From positions 179,563 through 212,050 of the forward strand of contig NW_014577210.1 in NCBI RefSeq assembly GCF_000485595.1: a stretch of 32,488 nt of DNA, read 5' to 3'. Below the pieces are notes generated by a model that was not told the DNA's origin, made no database searches, and saw nothing but the letters and a program-made list of their open reading frames with translations. The translations under genes and the position numbers were made by a program. How positions within the stretch are numbered: the stretch's first letter is position 1; each line of letters opens with the position of its first letter. The stretch is from Priapulus caudatus. Its lineage: Eukaryota > Priapulida > Priapulimorpha > Priapulimorphida > Priapulidae. Shown here piece by piece: positions 19,496 through 27,465 of the stretch.

Positions 19496-20445
19496 TTAAA
19501 ATTTTTTCCATGCAAGCTCTATAGAATCCGCATTAAAAATTTTATACCATTGCTTCTCTTTTAACTTATCTCTAAATACCTCTGGACTATATGTTTTTAA
19601 TAATCTAATTCTCCTAGTTTTATGCTTACCTATAACCTGTCTTGAAATTTTCCTAGTACAGTAAGTTAAAAAATGATCACTCATTCCCTTGGCTATGATG
19701 CCCGATTGACTAATTTTGAGTGCATCAGAAACCATTATTAAATCGATGGCGGACTCACTTATATTAGTTACACTAGTCGGAGTAGTGATTAGTTGTTTGA
19801 GATCATATTGGTAGCAGTAATCTTTAAGAGCCTTAAACATTCTACTACATTTTCCCGTAAATTTTTCTAGAACGCTAACATTGAAATTCCCTAATATAAT
19901 AATTTCCTGTTCATTGAACCTGTCAGCATTTATACTAATATTTTCCAATAGTTCGAAGAAGTTGCCTTGTTTTGGTGGTCGATAGCATACCCCGGTCAAT
20001 ATTGGTTTTGATCTTGGTAGTAAGATATCAACCCATATAGCTTCTAGCCCCACTTTATCCATATCAGTTCTTATATTATATGCTAAATCATTCCTGATGA
20101 AAATACACACCCCACCACCGGATCGATCTCTATCCCGCCTTTCTACACTATAATTTTCAAGTCATCAACTGAATCATCTAGCCAGGACTCAGATACAGCA
20201 ATTACTGCATTTCTAGCTTGCATAGCAATATATCTAAATTCTTCTATTTTAGGAAGGATACTGCGAGCATTTAAATGAATGAAATGTAGACCTTTCTTTT
20301 GGGAAAAGCTGAATTCTGATGAGTCGCGATGGCATGGGTCTACTCTTGTTATTATTAATTCTGTGTCTCGTTGAAACTTATCTGCCGGGTCTTGAAGTGT
20401 AGCCAGCTTGGAGCTCCTAGGGATTGGTTCCTCCGACGCTAGCAC
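19496..20445 (-). pseudogene. LINE ORF2, AP-like endonuclease domain
   Basis: The minus-strand frame 20445-20143 carries HLNARSILPK and VIAVSESWLDDS (the catalytic Glu block). A frameshift near 20148 leads into 20110-19496, which has GGGVCIFIRNDL, a GVCYRPP block, ILGNFNV and GMSDHFLTY. The usual GDFN catalytic Asp is Asn here (GNFN), a key residue loss in addition to the frameshift. The domain nicks target DNA in intact LINEs. Confidence 0.8.
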
Positions 20446-20509
20446 GATTGATGTATCCTGTGCTTCATCTGATGCCTCGAGGCCCCAACCTTCTAGTTTT
20501 CCTGATGAA

Positions 20510-20910
20510 CTTTAAGGAAGTTTCCAGCCAGTCAATCTCATCCCTTCCTGTTTAAGTGTAGTCCGTCATGGGTGTAGAGGTCCCGCCTGCCCGCGAAGTC
20601 TGCCCAGTTATCTAGATACTTTACTCTACTTGCGTTGCACATGGTCCGGATGGTGTGGTTGATGGACATCAATTTCTGGTTGATGTCTTTAGATCTGAAA
20701 CAAGGTATTGTACCTGAAACTACTAGCTTTCCTGTTATGTCTTTGCTGCTGGCTTTTATAATTAACCTTGTATTTCCTTCCTAGCTACCTCTAGATCCTT
20801 GTTTAGAACATCATTAACCCCTACATGCATAACTACTGTGCCCTGGCTATCTATCCTATCTAGTCTTCCCTCTATATCTTTTGCATAGTCATAGTCATTA
20901 CTCCCATTAG
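20510..20910 (-). pseudogene. LINE ORF1 remnant, SGNH/GDSL esterase-like
   Basis: On the minus strand, 20895-20800 encodes DYAKDIEGRLDRI and VVMHVGVNDV, which resembles the block III GxND of SGNH hydrolases. Near 20575-20535, YTHDGLHLNRKG matches the final D-x-x-H catalytic block, closed by a stop and continued in another phase (RDEIDWLE). Esterase-like ORF1 proteins are known in CR1/L2-type LINEs. The reading frame between the blocks is broken, and the N-terminal part is missing beyond 20910. Confidence 0.6.
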
Positions 20911-20980
20911 TCTATGATACGGTGTGGATGATCGTTTTGCATGTAAAAATAAATGTATAGCCGTTTAATAGAGCCAAATC
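20911..20980 (+). mobile_element. candidate Helitron 5' end
   Basis: TCTATGATACGGTG at 20911 looks like a Helitron 5' terminus (TC start) and lies at the abrupt edge of the LINE. With 26691-26842 it would form a ~222-bp non-autonomous element split by Gypsy 2. The 5' terminus is much weaker evidence than the 3' end. Confidence 0.4.
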
Positions 20981-21139
20981 TGTTAATACGTGGATCCTGA
21001 GCGTAGGACCAGTACTTACGAGCGGGGAGGACAGAAACTCACGTGTTTACAAGAACACTTTTATTCTGCAACTGCTGACGTCACATCACTTACAAAGACT
21101 TCTGGGTACTCGCGAGTGATATTACTACGCGCATCAACA
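20981..21139 (-). repeat. Gypsy 2 3' LTR
   Basis: Direct copy of 26531-26690. It holds a perfect CRE palindrome TGACGTCA (21076-21083) and AATAAA on the minus strand (21060-21065). Confidence 0.92.
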
Positions 21140-21153
21140 TCCCCTTTTCTTTA
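21140..21153 (-). other. Gypsy 2 polypurine tract
   Basis: AAAGAAAAGGGGA on the minus strand, immediately next to the 3' LTR, where plus-strand DNA synthesis is primed. Confidence 0.7.
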
Positions 21154-21532
21154 GTTTTTCAGAAACAGTTCCAATGTCTTATAGTCATAGTCACAACACA
21201 CTTTCAGTTACATACTGTTACTATTTCAATTATAGAGACTTAGCACTTAGAAAATCCAATCTTGCCTTTATAAGGTCAGAAACACTGTTTAGAATTTCCC
21301 TTCTCCATCCTGCACAGCAATTCCTAATCTTTCTGAACACAACATTAAAATTGCACACGTTTAAACCTGTTACTTTGCTGGCTTTAAACAATGAGAATAA
21401 CAAGCTACTCAAAATGAGAACACTAAAATCAAATTCTCTCTATCAGTATCAGTCCCTTCCTTAGTAAAGTCACTAAACTGCAACTAGCATGAAATCCCTT
21501 CACTCGTGTTGTTATTCACAATCCTACACTAC
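21154..21532 (-). other. Gypsy 2 non-coding 3' spacer
   Basis: No gene seen between the end of pol and the polypurine tract. Confidence 0.5.
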
Positions 21533-22296
21533 CTATGTCACATAATCTTTCAGATGTACTGGTTTTTTGATATCGCGCCTTGATCTCAAAGACATGTTCC
21601 CGGACTTTTGTGAGTTACAGTCCATATCGCGCACATCTGAACTACTATATCGATCACGCACTTCCACATCACAGTCCATTTCGCGTTCGCGTCTATTCAC
21701 TCTCGGGCTGCACGGTATGTTCACTCCTGGGCTGCACGGTACTCTTGGGCTGCACGGTACAGGAATTTTCTCTGGGATGACACCACCACGGTGTACTGTA
21801 GGCTTAACTGTCTCAGTCTTTGGCATCCGACGAGACAGCGGATCATCCCATTCTGGGGACACATTGCGAATTCTTGGGGAACACATTGTCGGCCTCATGT
21901 GTACACGATTGCGACGGTACACTCCTCCGTCAGGTCCTCTCACCATGTAAGTTCTGGGTTCCACAATCTCAATAATCTGACCTAGTCTCCAGTTCTTCCC
22001 TTCCATATGCTGAAAGAACACAGACTGTCCAACATCTAGTTCTGATAGATGTCGAGATTTCCGATTGTAATTCTTCTACACTGCGCGTCTGCGAGACTCG
22101 CGTTTTGCTTTCACAGACTCAGAGTCCTTGTGTTTAACTACGTGTGGGAGAAAACTTCGCGTCTGCCGGCCAAACATCAACTCCGCGAGACTACGACCAG
22201 TGTCTTGACGAGGAGTATTTCTCTGTTCAAAGAGAGCCTCAAAAGGATCACCACCTTCCTTCTGTGTTTTCCGCATGAGATTTTTCATGATCTTAA
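21533..22296 (-). pseudogene. pol: Gypsy 2 integrase C-terminal part
   Basis: Continues the integrase after the TTAA insertion: IMKNLMRKTQKEGG, ALFEQRNTPRQDTG and LMFGRQTRSFLP (end of the core), then an in-frame TAG at 22073-22075, then VFFQHMEGKNWRLGQIIEI and VEPRTYMVRGPDGGVYRRN, the C-terminal GPY/F-like domain, ending at 21533-21535. The tail repeats a CSPRV(P/N) motif several times and is basic, as in related elements. The TAG and the upstream insertion prevent a whole protein. Confidence 0.85.
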
Positions 22297-22979
22297 AGTG
22301 TGTACCGCGAGTTTTTTGGCTCAGAAAAACGAAATATAGCAGAATATAGTCTCACCTGACAGTGGAAATATCACTGATTATACCAACATTCAAAACACCA
22401 AGATTTTATGCAGTTATATAGCATAGAAAAATTGATTTGACCACATCATACCAGCAATACATTTTTCCGAGTAGTGACTCTCCAAAATTACAAATGGCGT
22501 CTCAAACAAGCGAACATAATTAAAACGAAAGGGCGTGCAATTCTGTTTAATAAATATTATTGCCTTTTTATGTCAATAATTCAGAGCACTTTCTGTCATT
22601 GTCATTCCCCTTGTTACTATCTGACTGGCAATCCACAAGCTTCTCTAATAACAGACTTTACGTGGCATTAGTACTACACTGCTGTTTACGCTAGTATAAG
22701 CGGCTGTGTTTACACTCTGACCTGATTTCTACGGTGCGTGGTATGCATTGCTGCACTGTGATAGATGTCTCGCGCTACCACGAGAAAATTCGAGAGATGG
22801 CAACGGTAAACAGAGACAGAACACAAAATTGTAAAATTGTGCATGATTTCATTGGATTTGGTGAATACGAAGGTTCTAAGTCATTTTATCGTTACTCTAG
22901 ACAATTGCTGTTACTCAAGCAATAACGGTAGGTATCATGAAAGTGGGGAAAACACTAGAAAATTCTCGCGGTACACACT
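22297..22979. mobile_element. TTAA-flanked MITE (piggyBac-like) inserted in integrase
   Basis: 683 bp with a perfect 15-bp terminal inverted repeat (AGTGTGTACCGCGAG at 22297-22311; reverse complement at 22965-22979). It is flanked by TTAA on both sides (22293-22296 and 22980-22983). The integrase reading frame flows across the TTAA if the element is ignored, so the insertion is precise. TTAA target sites are typical of piggyBac-type transposons; the termini do not start with the usual CCC, so the family is an inference. There is no transposase; short open frames inside are not recognised. Confidence 0.88.
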
Positions 22980-22983
22980 TTAA

Positions 22984-23246
22984 CGGCGGACTCAGCTTTG
23001 CCGTTAGCCTGCTGGTGCATGGGTGACGACGTCACGTGATTGATGACCCAGTCAGATACAAATGTCTGAAATTCGTGACTCACGAACTGTGGACCTCCAT
23101 CAGATACTACGACTTTGGGTATACCAAATCGAGCAAAATGCTTCTTCAGAAACATAACCACCCTTGCACTTGTTGTCGTTGTAAGAAGATCGACTTCTAT
23201 AAAGTTTGATAAGTAGTCTAGCTACTACGACCAAATACTGCTTCCC
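22984..23246 (-). pseudogene. pol: Gypsy 2 integrase catalytic core, middle part
   Basis: Continues from the long gag-pol frame after a TAA at 23244-23246 and a frameshift at about 23170-23230. The minus-strand frame 23161-22984 carries VVVSDGGPQFVSHEF (second catalytic Asp) and QQANGKAESAVK (catalytic Glu). The first Asp is in WLDLFDI at the end of the preceding frame, so all three DDE residues are recognisable although the chain is broken. Confidence 0.85.
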
Positions 23247-26200
23247 TTAGATGTCAAACAAATCCAACCAGACTTTCTGCCAAGGAGTGTCACCTTCGTC
23301 GTGTTGACGTAATGGTTCCTTCTGATTTCTCGACATGGGTTCTTGGCACGTTTCGCACGTGTCAGCGATTTGTCTAATGTCGCTCGCAATTCCAGGCCAG
23401 AAAATCGTACCTCGGGCTCTCCGCAGCATGCTGTCATAACCGAGATGTGCACTATGAAGTTTCACCCTCATTGATGATCTGAGCCTTCCAGGAATAACTA
23501 TAGCCTCTCCTTTCAGGAGAATACCATCCATGTGACTTAGAGTGTCTCTAAAGTCATAGTAGGGTACTGCACATGAGGGGGTTTCACGTTTGTTCTCAGG
23601 CCACCCCTCCATAACCAATTTGATGACAGCCTGTAGATTCTTGTCACCCGACGTTGCCTCGCGAATTTCCTCCAGTCGCGGATCAGGAATGTCACCAAAC
23701 ATGTTTACTGCCATAATACGTGGACGTTCATCCAGGTTACCCGTGTCAGTGTCAAGATGTGCTCTACTCAAAGTGTCGGCTAACACCAGGTTCACACCTT
23801 TCACAAACACAAATTCCACGTCGTATCTGTTGTAACGCATCATGATGTCTTGCAACCTTCTAGGAGCTAGACTCAGGGGTTTCTTCAAGATGGCTGCCAG
23901 CGGTTTGTGGTCGTTCTCCACTTTCACTGTCCGACCATACGTGTATTGGTCGAATCTCTCGAGACCAAATAACACGGACAGGGCCTCTTTCTCTATTTGT
24001 GCCCAGTTACGCTCCGCTGGCGTCAAAGATCTAGATGCGTATTCGACGGGTCGGCCATCCTGGAGCAGGACAGCACCGATTCCATGCTGACTGCTGTCGA
24101 CTTGGATTACGACGTCTTTCGAGGTATCGAAATAAGCCAACACAGGCGAATCTGTTAGGTTTCTTTTGAGTGTGGAGAAAGCTTTCTCGCACTCCTCATT
24201 CCAGATGAATGGAGTGTCTTTCTTCGTCAAAGCACGGATTGGGTCCAACGTGCCCGCTAGATCTGGAAGAAACCTAGACATGTACTGCGCCATGCCACAA
24301 AGACGTTTAACGCCGCTGACGTCTGTCGGACGTGGCATGTCACGTATCGCCCTGACCTTCGCGTCATCCACTTTTACTCCGTCCTTAGTGATCTTGTGCC
24401 CGTGAAATGTGATTTCACTCAGGCCAGTTTCCATCTTTTCTTCATTCAAGATGATGTTCCTTTCTTCACACACCTTGAGAAGTTTAGCCCGCTTTTCCTG
24501 GTTATCTTTCTTGGCTTCATTTTGATGTTCGCCACATCCAGCGATGATCACGTCATCCACAATGCAGAAAACTCCGTCGAGTTCTCCGATTGCCTCGTCC
24601 AGCTTACGCTGAAATATTTCACTCGACACTTTAAGTCCGAATGGGAGACGGGTCCACCGATATCGACCAAACGGGGTGATCATCGTTGTGAGTTTACTGG
24701 AGTCTTCATCTAGACGAACGTGCCAATAAGCTTCCTTGACGTCAAACTTACTAAACACCTTGGCGTTCTTCAGCTTAGGCAGGACGTCATCGAGGACTGG
24801 CAGTCTGTAGTGTTCACGCTTCAAAGCAACATTTAGTGGTTGAGGGTCAATACATATGCGTAATTTCCCGTTAGCTTTGTGTACAACAGCCATCTGACTG
24901 ACCCAACTAGTAGGCTCAGTCATAGGTACTAGTACACCTTTGTCCACTAGCCTGTCCAGTTCCTCTTTCACAGAGTTCTGTATCGCTATCGGAACTTTCC
25001 GACATGGCAGTACTTTAGGGGGAACAGTATCATCTGTTATAAGTGTTGCCTCCCCTAGGTCACCTAGCTGTGGAACTTTCACCTGGGCAATGAAGCGATT
25101 GTCATGGATAGTGACAAAACCAAGTTTCTGGATCGTTTCCAGTCCGAGTAGATTTGTAAGTCCATTTTGTACTACAACAAACTTTACCTCCGACTCGACA
25201 TTGGTTTGTGGATTTGTGACAGTCAGTGTGCACTCTCCTCTCGGTGTCACGTTGGTCTTATTCCACACGTTCAATTTAACTTTGGTAGGAGTTACCTGCC
25301 CCTGTCCCACATGTCTCTGACAGATAGTATTAACGTCAGCCGCACTGTCTAGTTGAAAACGGACATCTCGTTCGTTCACGACCAATGTAGCTGTCGCACG
25401 TACGCCATCTTTGTCGTCATTAACGGCAAATAACCACTTGTCGTCGAAATCATCCCCACTGACATCAGTTTCTTGGGACACGGCATGAATGTTCTTTTTA
25501 CACTTCTTTGCGAAGTGATTCTTTCCCTCACATTTGGCACACGTTTCGCCCCAAGCAGGACACTTCTCCTTCCGTCTTTCGTGTTTGAGACCACAGAAAT
25601 GACAATCAATTGTCATCTGTTTGTCTGCTGGCTTCTGAGACTTGAAGTGATTGTTGGGTTTATGTGGTTTGACAGGTTTCTGCGCTGGTCTACCAGGCCT
25701 GTACGATACCTTGTTGACACTTGGATTAGGTGTTGTCATGTCCCTAATTTCTTTTACCTGTCTATATGACTGTTCAAATGCCCTACACACTTTCACAGTT
25801 TTTACAAGTGTCAACTTATCTTCTCTCAACAACAGTTCTTGGAGTTTACCAGTCACTGTGAATACGATCTTGTCACGCAACATTCTTTCCGTCTCTTGGA
25901 AGTTACATGCTGTCGCACNTCTCTCAACAACAGTTCTTGGAGTTTACCAGTCACTGTGAACACGATCTTGTCACGCAACATTTTTTCCTTTTCTTGGAAG
26001 TTACATGCGGTCGCACGAGTTTTTAACTCGGTTAGAAATCTGTCAAATGGTTCCTGATATTTCACATTCCAGAAACGAAAAGTTTCAAGTACCTCATTGT
26101 CTCTTGGATTGCAGTAGCTTTCGAGAGCTTTGAGAACCTTCACGGGGTCATCTCTGTCATCTTCTTCCGCCCACGTAAACTGATCATAAATTTCCAACAC

Positions 26201-26392
26201 ATGCGATCCGGCACAGTTCAGCAAAATGGCAGTTTGCACCGCATTGTCAGTTTGTCCACCCCCTGAAGCAGCCAAATAAACTTCTACCTGACGCTTCCAA
26301 CGTTTAAAATTCTCAGAAACGTTGCCCGTATTAATGTCAAGTTGCGGGGGGAATCGCAGTGATGCGCTGTATGCCGGTAGAGCATGCGCCAT
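23247..26392 (-). CDS. gag-pol: Gypsy 2 gag-pol polyprotein (single frame, disrupted at a 98-bp duplication)
   Basis: Gag starts with an ATG at 26392-26390 (MAHALPAYSA). After the capsid region come two zinc knuckles (CHFCGLKHERRKEKC and CAKCEGKNHFAKKC). Protease has LDSAADVNT. RT runs from VPMTEPTSWVSQMAVV through SKFDVKEAYWHV and CIVDDVIIAG. RNase H has VIQVDSSQHGIGAVL and ENDHKPL. Integrase starts with HSAHLGYDSMLRRA...CETC (HHCC) and reaches WLDLFDI before a TAA. Gag and pol are in one frame, as in Mag-type Gypsy elements. The frame changes only at the duplication 25822-26016 around an N, which may be an assembly artefact. The open part alone (25883-23247) is 878 codons. Confidence 0.85.
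25822..26016. repeat. 98-bp tandem duplication joined by a single N
   Basis: 25822-25918 and 25920-26016 are near-identical copies of the same gag segment with an N at 25919. The copies differ at about seven positions. The 98-bp offset shifts the reading frame. Confidence 0.85.
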
Positions 26393-26516
26393 TTTAACGA
26401 GGTTGAATGGAAAATCCTAGCTGCACGACGTGCGAAGTCACATTCCTCGATAAGTTCAGCTTACCAACGTCTCGCCGGTCGCATCTACGCGTTCCATACA
26501 GTCTTCGTCACTTTTA

Positions 26517-26530
26517 CACCGCTGCCACCA
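26517..26530 (-). other. Gypsy 2 primer-binding site, tRNA-Leu
   Basis: TGGTGGCAGCGGTG on the minus strand, directly after the 5' LTR. It is a 14-of-14 match to the complement of the 3' end of metazoan tRNA-Leu(AAG) (…CACCGCTGCCACCA), recalled from memory. Confidence 0.75.
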
Positions 26531-26690
26531 TGTTAATACGTGGATCCTGAGCGTAGGACCAGTACTTACGAGCGGGGAGGACAGAAACTCGACGTGTTTA
26601 CAAGAACACTTTTATTCCGCAACTCCTGACGTCACATCACTTACAAAGGCTTCTGGGTATTCGCGAGTGATATTACTAGGCGCATCAACA
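26531..26690 (-). repeat. Gypsy 2 5' LTR
   Basis: 160 bp copy of 20981-21139, including the TGACGTCA palindrome at 26627-26634. Confidence 0.92.
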
Positions 26691-26842
26691 ATGATTGTAC
26701 ATGTATTTGTATTGACATCTCAACCATAAAAAAAAAAACATGTGCAACAACTAAACTCTCCATATAACACCTTACACATAACACTACTGGTAACACATGC
26801 ATCACAGTCACTAAGCCCGCGCGTAGCGCGGGTTCCAGCTAG
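26691..26842 (+). mobile_element. Helitron 3' end
   Basis: Ends with a GC-rich hairpin (CCCGCGCGTAGCGCGGG, 26817-26833) followed after a few bases by CTAG at 26839-26842 and a T. A short hairpin just before CTRR, with insertion before T, is the Helitron 3' signature. No Rep/helicase, so it is non-autonomous. Confidence 0.65.
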
Positions 26843-27216
26843 TTTAAAATAAAGAGGAGTTATCCTAGCATAGTAACAGATAGTATAATTATCTCCTTAT
26901 ATGATAACATCAAGAGTGAATAATCGAGATTATATCTCTATTATTCACTCCTGATAACATTGAATCAGTGGGCATAATGGAGCTTTTGGCAGAAGAAATT
27001 ATAGGCAAGGAGAAACGCACATGGTTATAAACGATTTTGTCTAACCTTTTTATTATTCTGTTATAATTCTCTTATTATTCTGTTATAAACATGCGCGGCT
27101 TATTATTCTGTGCACGAGGTCTGAGCAGAGCACTTATATCAACTGATATAAGTTGATATAAGTTGATATAAGTGCTCTGGTCTGAGACCGAATTATATGC
27201 CACATACTACCGCTAG
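26843..27216. promoter_or_regulatory. upstream region of the PRXL2C-like gene, with hairpins
   Basis: Contains a near-perfect palindrome around 26908-26950 (GAGTGAATAATCGAGAT and its complement), three copies of TTATTATTCTGT (27050-27110) and an 18-bp perfect inverted repeat (27126-27143 with 27162-27179) ending 37 bp before the ATG. Promoter function is inferred from position only; no clear TATA box was assigned. Confidence 0.4.
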
Positions 27217-27465
27217 ATGGCAGCACTGTTTGTTTATAACATGGACGACGATGTCAATAACGCAACATCTGAAGTCGAAACCTTTAGGATAAACGCTCAA
27301 GTGGAGGACGTAACTGAGCAGATTATAGATAGGGAACCTGGGACGGCATGGGAGCCAATATGTTTCGCGGCAGTAGAGAATTTGTGTGTCTATGATGAGA
27401 ATGGTTATCGCATTAGAATGGGCGATGTCTACATGAAGCAGAAAACTATACTCATCTTTGTCAGG
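27217..27465 (+). CDS. PRXL2C: PRXL2C-like exon 1
   Basis: 83 codons, ATG at 27217 (alternative ATG at 27241), ending ...LIFVR before the donor GTGAGC at 27466. Phase 0. Confidence 0.8.

Larger units (their letters stand above)
16184..20910 (-). mobile_element. CR1/L2-like LINE, decayed
   Basis: A non-LTR retrotransposon on the minus strand. Its 3' end is a (TAAA)n-type tail (TTTATTTATTT on the plus strand, 16184-16208). Upstream come a C-terminal module, RT, AP-like endonuclease and remains of an esterase-like ORF1. The order and motifs (NARSILPK, LDLQKAFDTVDH, GVPQGSILGPLLF, WNSLP) fit the CR1/L2/Jockey group. It is interrupted between about 16711 and 17600 by a tRNA-like SINE and microsatellites. 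It stops at 20910, where a candidate Helitron begins. Confidence 0.85.
20981..26690 (-). mobile_element. Gypsy 2: compact Ty3/Gypsy retrotransposon without env, minus strand
   Basis: LTRs of 159 bp (20981-21139) and 160 bp (26531-26690), TG...CA ends, about six differences by eye. On the minus strand the order is 5' LTR, primer site, gag-pol, polypurine tract, 3' LTR. No env. It is defective through stops, a frameshift and an inserted TTAA element. The flanks (AAATC at 20976-20980, ATGAT at 26691-26695) do not show the expected short target duplication. Confidence 0.93.
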
